A stretch of DNA of 64,000 nt from Chimonanthus salicifolius (Eukaryota; Streptophyta; Magnoliopsida; Laurales; Calycanthaceae). The translations under genes and the position numbers were made by a program. Location of the stretch: NCBI GenBank assembly GCA_013350335.1, contig CM023534.1, positions 1,736,001 through 1,800,000 of the forward strand, read 5' to 3'. The notes beneath the pieces are model-generated. The model was not told the origin of the DNA. It did no database searches and saw only the letters and a program-made list of their open reading frames with translations. Below are positions 1 through 10,719 of the stretch, in pieces (the stretch's first letter is position 1; each line of letters opens with the position of its first letter).

Positions 1-3000
1 GACGCTTGAAAAATTCCAAGTGACGAAGGACTTACCGGAAAAAGTCCAGTGGAATCAGGCCACCACACAAGGTTGTCCTTCCGCGAAAGTGCGGATCCTA
101 CAAGAGGAGATGTTGAGAAGAAGATTGGAGTAAGCATTGGCTTCAAGTTCCGATAGGTTACGCCGAAGAGGAATGTCCCAAAAACTTGCCTGCTATTAAT
201 TGAGTAGAAATCTGAAATGGTACCAGCCTACCTTAGAGAAAGGTGGTAGAGAAGGAAACTGAGAAGCCAAGGAAGAGCTATCACTCCAAGGTTCCATCCA
301 AAACTTATTTATGTCCCCCCCGGCCAGCCTTAAACTTGATACCTTCTTTAAATTTATCAACACAATCAGCAATAGCTCGCCACATGCCAAAAGCTCTACG
401 CGGTGTAGGGTTGATAACCCAACCTGAGTTTCCCAATCTGTACTTACAAGTAAAGATAGCCTTCCAAGGAGAATTACCATCATTACCTAATCTCCACAGC
501 CACTTAGTAAGAAGAGCAATATTGACGGTCTTAATTGGACGCCCCCAGAAGCAGTAGGAAGACAAACTTAATCTCAACTCACAAGATGGTATTTCCTCAA
601 ATCGTCCTTATCACTCCAAAGGAAGTTCCTCATAATCTTTTTCATCGATTGAATGACTTTGTTGGGGCACTTAAAAGCTGAAAGGAAGTAAACGGGCATC
701 GCAGAGAGGACAAACTTGAGGAGTGATTAGTCCACCAAAAGATAAGTACTTTCCTTTCCATGAGGATAAGTGTTTGCTAAACTTATAGATGATGGGTTCC
801 CACAAAGAGTACCCAGGAGAACCAATGCAAAGAGGCAAGCCCAGGTAAGTAGAAGGAAGAGCAGAAGATACACAACTCAAAAGCACCGAAAGAGAAGTAA
901 GCTCAGTGTTGTCCAAATTGATGTTGAAAACTTCACTCTTTAGGTAATTTATCCGGAGGGCATATGACAAGTCAAACCACCTGACTAAGGCTTGAAGATT
1001 CGAAACAGACTCCTCAGTAGCCTCACAAAATGATAGTGTCATCCACAAACTGTAAATGCTGGGTCTGCAAAAAAGAGTCACCAATACTAAAGCCATGAAG
1101 AAGGTTGAAATCAACCGCTTTAGAAATAAGAAGACTACGCGATTCCACAACCATAATGAACAGTGCAGGAGAGAGCAGGTCACCTTGACGAATACCCTTG
1201 GAACTATTGAAAAAGCCTTTAGAAGATCCCTAGACTAGAATAGAAAAATGTGCAAAAGATGCACACTCAAACATCCATAAACACCATTTCCTACTAAAAC
1301 CCATGTTGAACAACACGTACAGTAGGAAGTGTCAATCCACCATATCATAAGGCTTTCTCCAAATTCAACTTGCGAGTAACACATTTCCTAAAGGCATTAA
1401 GTTGGGAGTCAATACACTCATGAGCAAAGATCACTGCATCCATAATTTGACACCCCTCAACAGCAGTAGATTGTGAAGGAGAGATTAGCTTAGGTAGAAG
1501 GGTTTTGAGTCTGTTGGCTAAGACCTTGACAAGAATCTTATAGGGGCTGCCGAGAAGACTAGGCATGAAATCAGAAAGTGAAGAAGCATCATCTTTCTAC
1601 ACCAAAACAAGAAAAGTAGCACCCATCTCCTTAGGAATAGAAGCTCTTTGGTGGAATTCCTCGATGAAGGCAATGAGATCTAGTTTCACAATGTCCCAAA
1701 ACACTTTGAAGAAAGCAATGGGAAAAGCATCTGGCCCAAGAGCATGATCCACACTAAGGTCCCAAACAGCATTTTTTACTTCATCCTCTGTAAAAGGTCG
1801 CTCAATGGAAGATGCATCGGTAATCGAGATGGACCTGAAAGGTAAACCAGCTATGGGTAGTCTCTAAAAAGAATTGGTAGAATATAACTCCTTAAAGTGG
1901 TTGAGAACAATAGAGATAATATCCTCCTTAGCTATCAGCCAGTCACTACTAAATCACCAACATTAAGGGATCTAATATTGTTAACTCTTCTATGAGCGGA
2001 GGCCATGGCATGAAAAAATCTGGTGTTTTTATCCCCTTCCTTGATCCACTTGTCTTCCATTTAATTTCTTCTTGAATGCTCTTGGTCCGGTATTGTTCTT
2101 GGAGATCAAGGCGAAGAGAAACATCCTCCTCGTAAATGGAGCCAGCTTGCTCACTCATGTCATTCTCACTATTTCAGCTAAGAATGCCAGCAAGGGACTC
2201 AAATAAGGATTTAAAATTAAACATACGCCAATTTTTCAACTTGGCTTTCAAGCGCTTCAATTTTAGATGAAGGGTGAAACATTTACTATCAAAAAAGAAG
2301 GTATTCCGCCCACGAATTTGCAATGAGGTCCCTAAATCCTCTCTTTAATCCAGCATAGTTCAAATCTGAAGGGCGCAGGCCCCCAAGACCCCTCAAAAGT
2401 GTCCAACACCAAGGGCCAATGATCGAAGACTGGCCGTGGGAATACTGAATAACGGTCAAGCCACTCAGATGAAACCAAGAATCTATCAATGCAAAAAGAC
2501 GGTCTCTCGTACCCATTGGACAGTAAATTCGCCACCAGATAATGGGAGGTCCACCAAACCAGCACCACATAATGGGAGTGAATCTCGTTGCCCCAGTCTT
2601 CTCATGCAGAGATCTAATGAGATTAAAATCCCCACAAATGCACCAACAGTTAGACCATCTTCCTCTTAAGGATTTGACCTCCGCAAGAAAACTTTTTTTT
2701 CTGGATTCATCACACGGCCCATAGACAGAAGTAAAAGTCCACTGAATTGCCAGAAGTACAATCCTAAAATTGGATAGAAAGAGAAAAGTCACCAGTCTAA
2801 CTTGACTAACTTACTTGAGTCTCAACTAATGATGATGCCACCAGATCTGCCAATAGATGGTTTTGCAATCCACTTAAAACGCCGACCACCACCATGGGAG
2901 TGGATAATCAAATCAGAAGGGTCTTCCAGGTTGGACTCTTGGAAGCAAAGGATGGTAGGTTGAATTGGCTTGATGAAATTCTTGATAGTAGCTCTCTAAC

Positions 3001-3042
3001 TCGGGTCCTCCAAACGCTTGCATTCCAAGAAATGATCTTCAT
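1..3042 (-). pseudogene. LINE ORF2 remnant: endonuclease, reverse transcriptase, C-terminal region
   Basis: The frame opening at 3042 reads MKIISWN, the usual start of plant LINE apurinic-type endonucleases. Further on (2792-2289) comes VYGPCDES and CICGDFNLI, matching the endonuclease GDFN block. Reverse transcriptase is seen at 1566-1345 (SPYKILVKVLANRLK, then an ISPSQ-like block) and at 1183-671. The catalytic FVDD box can be read at 1049-1038, but in a different frame from the following segment, which shows a frameshift at the active site. The part at 577-196 (KWLWRLGNDGNSPW, then a FGMWRAI block) is the zinc-binding/RNase H-proximal region of plant LINEs. Domain identity is from family knowledge; the frame breaks are seen directly. 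Confidence 0.85.
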
Positions 3043-3912
3043 GGGGAAACTGATCTTTTGACAAGACTGGCTTCCATCTTTTTACGTCAGTAGTTGACAG
3101 AAGAATTAAGTCTAGATACCTCACCGGCAGTCCTATCTTTCCTTTTAGAAAACACCAGGTCAAGGTTCTTAATTGCTGCAAGATAATATAGGAGTGTGTT
3201 CTTGTCCTTCAGAAATGAGACCGAGTTTAAGACCGACCTCCGGCATTTTGTCGTCAATCCAATTGATAGGTAAGTGACTACTCTGATCACCCTCTTCTAT
3301 CCATTGATCTGTAGAAACAATGCTCTTATTGAACTGTAGAATATCTGGTTCCAAAACATCTCCTTAAGGAAATTCTGAGGATTCCTGGTGAGAACCGAAA
3401 AGAGTCAACTAGGCTAAAGAAGGAGAGGGGACTCCTTCGGGAATAGGATTGGCACGGGCTAGCAATTCCAAAGGTTTGATTGTTTTCGGTGGAAGTGATG
3501 GTCAGATTCCCGATAGTAGCAAGGATCTAATCACCAGAGAAAATTCTACAGCATGAGGTTTAGATGAAGCACGGGATTCAAACGAAAACATCCAAGGTTG
3601 CAAAGCCAATTTTTAAGGCCCAGATATGAAGATTGGGAGGTTGACGGTAGATGGAGAGGAAAAAATGCATGGGACTGGGATCTATTGGTCTCCGCATGTT
3701 GAGGGTCATGCCTAGGTAGGCCTGGGCTTAATCCACAACAAGTAGGTGCTGGTGATTGGATGGGCTTCAGAGATTGGCTGGAAGGAAGATATGAGAGATG
3801 GCCTTATGGTCTAAAGGATTGTCCTGGGCCTCAAGGACTGGGCTGAAAGAAGGGCCCGTGATATTAGGTCCACAAACCACAAGCTCCATACTCGGCCCCC
3901 TAGTGGAGGGTG

Positions 3913-4907
3913 CTAGTGGATTAGGTGGACACACGTGGGACAGCGGATAGGGATAAGAAAGGGGAAATCTTTAGATAGGTTGTCATTTGGGTGCAATAGA
4001 TCTCTGTTGCGATTGGGCAAGGACTGTAGAGCCTCAACAGCGTGGGAGACAATCGTAGCTAGTCCCGCCGCAACAGAGGAGGAGGCGTGCTTCAAAGGAG
4101 AAACCCCAAAGCTCTGCAGTGGAGTAGACTTTAGGCGAGTGTCCACATGACACGTGGATGATGGAAGCGACGATGGTTGACCACTATCATGCTCCCAAAT
4201 GTTCATTGGAGGATGAGAAGGTCTCTGATTTCCGCCGGAGGTAGCCATTGTAACCGAAGGAGCCAGGAGCGGAAGAGACAAGAGCAAACCCTCTTCAATC
4301 TCAACACTTAAAATCAATCCAAACATCACCAACTTTTAGTGGGATGATTTTTATCTTTTCAATATTTGATACCCATTTAACAAGGAACCGAGCAAAACAA
4401 AGGTTGATGCCTACGACAGTACTCGAATCAATTTCAATCACTTTACCAAGGAAATCACTGATAGCTTTGATGGACTCGAGAAACCATGCGCTAAGAGGAA
4501 TGCTTGAGAGACGAATCCAACAAGTTTTTTTATCACAGACTTCAGACCAGAAACAAAGACTGGAGAAAGGAGTTCCAACAATAACTGGGAACTCAACAAA
4601 GGAGTATGCTTGCTTCCTCGACCACATCAAACGAAAGTAAGACATGCAGAGAATCCATTCAACTGACTAACACCTTCTCGAGACAGCCTCACTCATCAAG
4701 CCATAGCAAGAGGCGACGAGGCATCTTTGAAGGGAATCGATCTTCTGTTGGACAGCACTTTTGCTCAAAATGATGGATTTTCCTTTTATTGGATATGATC
4801 GTCCAAATTGAGGCGGCCACAACACAAGCAGAGGAAGGTTGCTCAACTCCATCAGCAAAGCTGGAAAAGGTTGGAGGAGGTTTCCAACAATGGCTACTTT
4901 TTCTCAT
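3913..4907 (-). pseudogene. LINE ORF1 remnant (DUF4283-like RNA-binding protein)
   Basis: The segment at 4645-4301 contains CWIRLSSIPLSAW followed by a FLGKVIEID block. This resembles the DUF4283 region of plant LINE ORF1 proteins (a W-x-R-L-x-G-L-P-L-x-x-W pattern). An upstream piece at 4907-4689 (KPPPTFSSFADGV) and a downstream low-complexity piece at 4332-3913 lie in other frames. No intact CCHC knuckle was found. The protein would coat the LINE RNA in a ribonucleoprotein. It lies directly upstream of ORF2 on the same strand, as expected. It is broken by frameshifts and is not expected to be made. Confidence 0.65.
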
Positions 4908-4910
4908 TGA

Positions 4911-7299
4911 TACAGTAACTTTACATGCATACTTGGGGCGTCAAATGCTGTCGGATTTTTAAAAAATTAGGTTCATTGGAAAGATTATTTAATTGCCTTT
5001 CCAACAAGCCCTAACTTGCATAATTCCTATTTACGTAGCCCCTAGTTATGAATTTTTTTGTGAGCAGGTGTCAACAGATGGGTGCCAAACCCTAGGCTTT
5101 TCTCTCCAGGGTACTTGGACTCTTCATGGCCGAATTTTATCCTAAAATGTCTCTCCATTGGCGCACAATGAAGCACTCCAACAAGTACAAGGTTTTTCAA
5201 TCCCTTTTAGACATTCAATAGGCGCATGAAGCAAGCTCTCTCCTCATTGGCCGATGCCAACATGGCAAAACTCCCATTGGTTGTTTTCATCTCTCCTTGG
5301 TCGAATGCAGCTTCTCTCCCTCTCCAACGTGTGCAAAGATGCTCGGGCACATGATTTATTTGTGATTGAGCTAGTCTAGGGTTTTTGGTGAATTTTTCTC
5401 ATTGGTTGTAATTTTGTAATTCTTTTTTCTCATTGGGCATGTAAGTGATGCAATATGGGGAAAACAAATTGTCATCCTTACGTATGTCAGGAAATTCAAA
5501 GGTTTTGTATTTATTACAAATACGAAAACCTAGGCCAATTGGGTTTCAAGCAATCGTGCCTCGTCTCCTAGTACAATTAATGATCCATCTAAGAGGCCCA
5601 GTTCCCATGAAAATCAATGTTTAGGGTTGAGCTAGGACTTTAATGCAATACTCTTAATCCGATCTAATTAATTAATCAAAACTAAGAGATGTGGAAATTC
5701 AATGCAAATCGAAACTCAAGCCTAAACAATGAATTAAAATAATTTCATGGTACTAACCTGGGTTTGGATCCAAAGATCCAGAGAGATAATCGACCGAAGC
5801 CCCCAACCAATGCTTGAAATAATTTCCACATAAAATCACTAGTCCACACAAGTGTATTCTCGAATTTTGGAGAGAAGATAAATTCCTTTATTTCTGGGTG
5901 CCTCTATCGGCCAAGTACATGGTGTTTGAATGATAAAAGCCATCAAATAATTTCCAAACTAACACATATTCGATCCTAGCACAAGGAAATTTGATTTCCT
6001 ACAATAGTTTATGAAAATCAATTAAAATCTCCTAACGGGACACATGGATGGTCCTTATTGATTTCTATAACACAAAGATAAATCTCCCAAAAAAACACAA
6101 TTCTCTTTCCATGTCAAAGGATCCTTGCTTATCTTCCAACTTGCTTCAACGCCCAAAGGAGAGGAAATAGGAGAGAAAGAGAAGACGTAGGAAATGGACG
6201 ATTGAAATGAATGGGAGAGGATATTGTGCACACAGTTTGGGAGAGGGAAATCAAGAGAGAATCGACTATGACTTTCGGGATTTATTGGGTCATTTAGGTC
6301 CTCCAGGGTGTGGGGTCCATTGGTAGGTTCAAATGATCTAATGACACGAATATGATGGGCTAATTAGACGAGGTCTAATTAGACTGTCCACGATCATATT
6401 TTTCCATGTAGTCTAGTGCAATCTCCTCCACTAAGTCAAGGTCTATGATGCTTGCATCAGTAAGCTAGGATGAGTCGAATTGGGCTTGCAAAGCCCTTGC
6501 CCAAGTTTTCCTCTTCCTTCCCACGCCCAACAAGGTTGATTCACGCCAACCATGGTTGGTTAACCATGGGTTAATCCACTCCTCCTTGGCTTATAAAAGG
6601 AGGTCGTGAGCAAGCAATTGGAGATCGAGTTTTTGAGACAACACAAGTTGAATCTAGTTGAGACTTGAGTCAAGTCCCGCTCCCAAGTGTGGGAGGGTTT
6701 AGTAAATCAATTAAGTTTTCGTTTGAGTCTAGTCTCATTGGGAGAAAGTGCCTTTTTAGGTTGATATATGTGGAAGCTTTCGTACCACCTCCCTGGTAGC
6801 AAGTACTGAAAGCTTATCCACCACCATAGGTAAGTATATTGTGGAAGTTAACACACATTTTCACCTAAAGCTCCACTTTCTTCAAAGGCTTCAATTTAGA
6901 TGCGTGAAAAAGAGTACTTTTCTGGGAAAAAACCATCTTTTAACCAAAAACAATTAAACTTATCTCAGTCTTTTACTTTTCAGTTAGAAACTGATTGTTT
7001 CCCAAAAAGAAAAAAAGCCAAATCTAGAAAGAGCCAATTTACGCCAACGCAGACAAGTCACACACGAGACTGCCTCCCACTTTGCACAAAACTCTACCAT
7101 GGAGATAAGGCCAACCGCATCTGATGCACAAAAAAGAGACTAATTTCATGAAAGAATGATCATTTTAATAAAAACGGTGGAATAATTACTATATTCAAAT
7201 AAAAATGGTTGTTTTCCAACAAAACACTTCCCACACCATGCATCCAATACGACAACTTTTCCATCCAAACGAAAAACGAAAAATCATTGAATAAATTAC
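4911..7299. other. Non-coding stretch, probably old LTR-derived sequence plus RBP intron
   Basis: No coding region is supported on either strand. A TATAAAAGG motif at 6592-6600 is followed by GC-richer sequence, which would suit the promoter of an old LTR. However, no TG...CA ends, primer-binding site or second copy could be found, so no element is called. A compact run of nested palindromes (CCAACCATGGTTGG, then GGTTAACC) lies at about 6547-6571. The stretch nearest 7299 would be the first intron of the RBP45/47-type gene if that gene is intact. Confidence 0.4.
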
Positions 7300-7698
7300 C
7301 TCTCCCGAGTGTGCGAAGCAACTTTGGATATAGTTCTCGTCCATCCAGTACAGCAGATCCCCAATCCAAAGCGTGCGGATCTCACCGGTACTCGCTGGAT
7401 GTTGTGTCTGGTACTGCTGCAGTTGCTGAGGCTGAGGCTGGGGCTGAGGTTGCAGCTGCTGAGGTGCCGCCTGTGGCATCAGTGGCATCTGTTGCATCGG
7501 CTGTGGGTGCTGCTGGGGGTTCCAGACGGGCGGAGGCTGCATCTGGTGGGTTGGCGGGGCCATCATCATCCACGGCTGCTGTTGCTGCTGTGGCTGTTGT
7601 TGCGATTGCTGCTGCTGCTGCTGCAGCTGGTAGTGCTGCTGATCCATTGATGGAGGTGGCATCGCTCGAGGAGGCACGCCGGCAGCTGGTTGCATCAT
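7300..7698 (-). CDS. RBP45/RBP47-type RNA-binding protein, first exon only
   Basis: This exon encodes 133 aa. It begins MMQPAAG, has a glutamine/proline-rich stretch (about residues 20-100), and then the start of an RRM: EIRTLWIGDL, with RNP2 LWIGDL at residues 110-115, and YWMDENYIQSCFAHSGE. This is the signature N-terminus of plant RBP45/RBP47 proteins, nuclear oligouridylate/poly(A)-binding proteins with three RRMs. The exon ends in phase 0 at a clear donor (GAG|GTAATTT, donor at 7299-7298). RRM2, RRM3 and the rest of RRM1 are not found between here and base 1, so either intron 1 exceeds 7.3 kb and carries the LINE, or this is a truncated copy. No frame damage is seen. The opposite strand is open because of the CAG-rich repeat, which is not evidence of a gene. 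Confidence 0.8.
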
Positions 7699-7960
7699 CT
7701 TTCAAAACCCTAGATCAAGACCCAATGCAGCCTAGAAACCGTAGATCGAGGACTCAAAAACCCTAGAAAGCCCGGAACGACAAAGGGAAAGGGAAAGGAA
7801 CGAGATGAGAGAAGGAGAGGCTGGGGAGAAGATAATAAAAGCCAACCCTAGACAAAGAAAAAGGAAAAGGCAGGTGGCAACTGAGAATAATTTGAGAGAA
7901 AAATCTAGCGCTATGCGTGGGCTGGGCCTTCCCAATTATTAATTCCACTAATAATTAAGG
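7699..7960 (-). promoter_or_regulatory. 5' flank of the RBP45/47-type gene with telo-box-like motifs
   Basis: On the plus strand AAACCCTAG occurs at about 7705-7713 and again at about 7757-7765, and a GGGCTGGGCC block lies at about 7919-7928. Telo-box (AAACCCTA) and GGCCCA-type site II motifs are common near the starts of plant genes for RNA handling and translation. No convincing TATA box stands out. The motifs are seen; their use is inferred. Confidence 0.4.
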
Positions 7961-8449
7961 GGAGAATTAAGAAAGAATTTAGGTTAGTGAGATTTATTAG
8001 CCTCAATTGCAACTCTTTAATTAAAAAGGGTTGTTTGCAACTCTTTTTAATAGTAAAAATATTCTACTATTATAACTCTTTAATTAATAAATGGTACTTA
8101 GAAAATAAGAACAATAGTTAAAAAAAAAAATTAAGGGTACCGATCCTCACACGAGATTTTTATGTAATCAGATACATGAATGAGTGGATTTTCCACTTTA
8201 CTCTTCACCCTACCGTATGGGTAACTTAAAAAAATGTCAAAAATCGGTGCACTTACCAGCGAGTGGATCACTCTAAAACGGCGATCCGTTCTGGTTCGTT
8301 CATCAACTGTAGATTTTTCCCGCGTTTGGCTCGAGTTTTCAAACGAGGCCGTTTGCCAATCGATGTTTACAAACAATGTATCAAAATTCATCTACTCTGA
8401 ATTTTATGAACTCCGTGACTGATTTTAAGAGAAAAGGGTATTGTTTTGG

Positions 8450-8694
8450 TGTAACGACCCGACCCGACAACAGGGCTTAGAGCTTGACTGAGTGTGATAT
8501 TGTCTACTTTGGGCCTCGCACACAGCTCAAACCCGCACGGTTTTGTCTCTGGGCCCAGGCCCACGTGGCCCGGCCCAAAAGGCCTCACACATGGTCAAAG
8601 GGGGCTACACCACTTATATCCCCCATCTTTTTCTTCTCCCAAACCGATGTGGGACACTTTCCCTACATTGGTTTGGGGAGAGGTGGGTATCACA
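8450..8694 (-). repeat. TRIM LTR (3' LTR in element orientation)
   Basis: On the minus strand this LTR contains GTCCCACATCGG, a GATATAAG promoter-like block, GAGGCCTTTTGGG, ACAAAACCGTGCGGG and GGCCCAAAGTAGACAATATC. From memory, this order of blocks recalls the LTRs of Cassandra-type TRIMs, but no 5S rRNA-like segment is visible here. Confidence 0.9.
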
Positions 8695-8811
8695 ATCACC
8701 CTCCCTAAAGCTTCGAGCCGTCCCCGACTCGACCCGGTCCAGCTCAACAACTGTAAGGAAGGAGGAAAGCCCACACAGTCCGAGTGTTGAACTCGACTCT
8801 GATACCATATT

Positions 8812-9054
8812 TGTAACGACCCGACCCGACAACAGGGCTTAGTTCTTGACTCAGTGTGATATTGTCCACTTTGGACCTCGCACACAACTCAAACCCGCAC
8901 GGTTTTGTTTCTGGGCCCAGGCTCACGTGGCCCGGCCCAAAAGGCCTCACACATGGTTAAAGGGGGCTACACCACTTATATCCCCCATCTTTTTCTTCTC
9001 CCAAACCGATGTGGGACACTTTCCCACATTGGTTTGGGAGAGGTGGGTATCACA
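8812..9054 (-). repeat. TRIM LTR (5' LTR in element orientation)
   Basis: This is the direct repeat of the LTR at 8450-8694 with a handful of substitutions. Its end at 8812 abuts the primer-binding site, as expected for the 5' LTR of a minus-strand element. Confidence 0.9.
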
Positions 9055-9469
9055 TTTGGACTTCAAAAATCATACCCAAAGAATTAAGAGGGAATGCCAT
9101 TTTTCTTAAATTTTTTGGGTATAATTTTTTAAGCCCAAAACTATACATTTTTCACTTAAAATTAGTCCCAAAGTTCATAAAATTCAAAGTAGATGAATTT
9201 TGATACATTATTTGTAGAAATTGGTTGAGAAACGGCCTCATTTGAAAACTAGAGCCAAACACGGGAAAAACCCACAGTTGATGAATGAACCACAATGGCT
9301 CGCCGTTTTGGAGTGATTGGCTAGCCGATAATTCATTTTTTAAGTTATCCGTACGACATGGGTAAAGGGTAAAGTGGGAAATCCACTAATTCATGTGTCT
9401 GATTACACAAAAGTGTTATGTGAGTATCGCTACCCAAAATTAATTATGTCCAGACGGCCATGCCACTAC

Positions 9470-9971
9470 TGTTGGAGAGTGAAGAGAGATAGCTGGGTGT
9501 GTTGGGGGTGTCGGATTTGTCCCACATCGCCTAGGAGCGAGAAATTTCAGGGGTTTATAATAGGGAGCATCCCTCCACCTAAGTTCAATGTGATTTGGGC
9601 TTGGAAGTGAGCCGGGCATAATGCGATGCTGTGCGGGTCTTTTTGAGCCAAAGCAGACAATATTGTGCTGGGTCGGGACGAGTCATTAAAAGTTGTATCA
9701 GAGCATGGTTCAACCCTCTGCTTATGTGAGCCTATGTGTTGTAATCGAGCAAAAGACGACTCTGGGTGTAAGTGGAGTAGAGTGTGACGCCCAAGCCCAG
9801 ACAATCAGACCCAACAACTGTTGGAGGGTGCAGAGAGATAGCTGGGCGTGTTGGGGGTGTGGTTTATAAGAGGGAGCACCCCTCTATCTAAGCAAAACAC
9901 ATTTTGGGTCATACAGGTTTTTGTGAATCTAAAGTGAACAATATTGTGTTGGGTCGAAATGGGTTGTTACA
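9470..9971 (+). mobile_element. Second TRIM-like element, plus orientation, degraded
   Basis: A direct repeat starts TGTTGGAG at 9470 and again at 9819. Both copies carry AGAGATAGCTGGG and GTGTTGGGGGTGT, then a TTTATAA block, and a CAATATTGTG block near the end. The second copy ends GGTTGTTACA at 9971; the first ends near 9689 and has lost the terminal CA. Just after it, TTGTATCAGAGCATGG (about 9693-9708) is a slightly altered tRNA-Met-type primer-binding site. No 5-bp target duplication is evident. GTCCCACATCG and a GCAGACAATATTGTG block link it to the family of the TRIM at 8450. Confidence 0.75.
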
Positions 9972-10019
9972 TAATTCATATCAAATTAATTAATGGGCCT
10001 CTTTATTGGGTCTGTTTGT

Positions 10020-10698
10020 CAAAGTTTACCCTTTAACAAGTCCATTTTAGTTTGGGTGAATCGTTTCGATAGAACCATAGATTCGGATGGACTGTTTTCT
10101 GTGTCCATGTCACTTTGAACTGCACCATTTAGTAAGCCCATTTGAATTTGGGTAGACTATTAAATATGTCCAATTGAATTTTGGTGAATCATTCAGTGGT
10201 TCCATTTGAGTGAGTTGGCCAGTGAGGTAAACCCGATCAGCGCAACGCAATATAAATGTTGTTACAGGCCGATACACTTTTGTCCGCACTTGTCCGTCAT
10301 CTGTCTGGACCCCAGCCGCAATATACCAATGCGTTGCGGCCGATACTCAACATTGTGACCGCATTCTTTAGCCAAATGGCCATTTAGAGGATTATTCTAT
10401 ATTTGGATTAGTCTATATTTGGATTAGATTGTTTCGTTCATCCATTTGAATTTGTATCTGGTTGGACCATCGATGGGCTAATTTGTATTAGGTTGACTGT
10501 TTTGATAGGTCCATTTAGATTTGAGTTGGATTATTTAGTGAGTTCATTTTTATTTTGTTTGGACCGTTAAATGTATCCAATTGGACTTGGATGGACCATT
10601 TAGTGGATCTAATTGAATTCTGATTGGATCGAATTGGTCCAGTTGGATTTGTGTAGACCACATCACCACAGGGATAATCCATTTGAATTGGGTCAGAC
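10020..10698 (+). repeat. Degenerate minisatellite, period about 32-34 bp
   Basis: A loose phrase close to CCATTTGAATTTGGGTGGAC followed by CATTTAGTGGGT recurs many times (for example at about 10138, 10170, 10500, 10535, 10575 and 10678), with period 30-34 bp and heavy substitution. It is interrupted by unrelated GC-richer sequence at about 10203-10400. Similar phrases resume at 12357-12490 beyond the hAT-like element, which suggests that element inserted into the array. No coding is seen. Confidence 0.55.
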
Positions 10699-10719
10699 CA
10701 GGGGTAGAAAAATCAACTG

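Larger units (their letters stand above)
1..4910 (-). mobile_element. L1-type LINE retrotransposon, decayed, 3' end outside window
   Basis: Fragments of both LINE open reading frames lie in the expected order on the minus strand. An ORF1-like part (about 4907 to 3913) comes first. It is followed by an ORF2-like part with endonuclease (from 3042), reverse transcriptase (about 1566 to 671) and a C-terminal region typical of plant LINEs (577 to 196). Frames shift repeatedly and stops interrupt every domain, so the copy is dead. The poly(A) end would lie left of base 1. The 5' boundary near 4910 is set only by loss of coding similarity; no target duplication can be checked. If the RBP45/47 exon at 7300-7698 belongs to a complete gene, this LINE sits in that gene's first intron in the same orientation. 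Confidence 0.85.
8450..9054 (-). mobile_element. Complete TRIM (terminal-repeat retrotransposon in miniature)
   Basis: Two near-identical direct repeats of 245 and 243 bp (8450-8694 and 8812-9054) start TGTAACGACCC and end TATCACA, and enclose 117 bp. Read on the minus strand, the internal segment starts with a tRNA-Met-type primer-binding site (TGGTATCAGAGTCGAG, 8807-8792). It ends with a purine tract next to the other LTR (CTTTAGGGAGGGTGAT, 8710-8695). The flanks carry a perfect 5-bp target duplication TTTGG (8445-8449 and 9055-9059). There is no coding capacity, so it would depend on enzymes from other LTR elements. It inserted into the loop region of the foldback element. The few differences between the LTRs suggest a fairly recent insertion. 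Confidence 0.93.
8135..9435. mobile_element. Foldback (long inverted-repeat) DNA element, split by a TRIM
   Basis: Two arms of about 300 bp are imperfect reverse complements. The left arm runs from 8135 (GGGTACCGATCCTCAC) to about 8440. The right arm runs from about 9110 to 9435 and ends GTGAGTATCGCTACCC. Matching blocks include the start-proximal TGTAATCAGA on the left and TCTGATTACA on the right, and the loop-proximal ATTCATCTACT and AGTAGATGAAT. AAAATTAA borders both outer ends, a possible 8-bp target duplication, though it is low-complexity. Without the TRIM at 8450-9054 the element is about 690 bp. It encodes nothing and resembles a foldback or long-TIR non-autonomous transposon. Confidence 0.75.

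Noticed and set aside
6592..6600. TATAAAAGG as promoter of a gene
   Set aside because: No coding region follows; it could belong to a decayed LTR, but no ends are visible.
7209..7766. Plus-strand open frame of 185 codons opposite the RBP45/47 exon
   Set aside because: It is the shadow of the CAG/glutamine-rich coding exon; the protein is Ala/Val-rich without any recognisable feature.
8450..9054. Calling the TRIM a Cassandra element
   Set aside because: No 5S rRNA-like segment is visible in either LTR, which is the defining feature of Cassandra.
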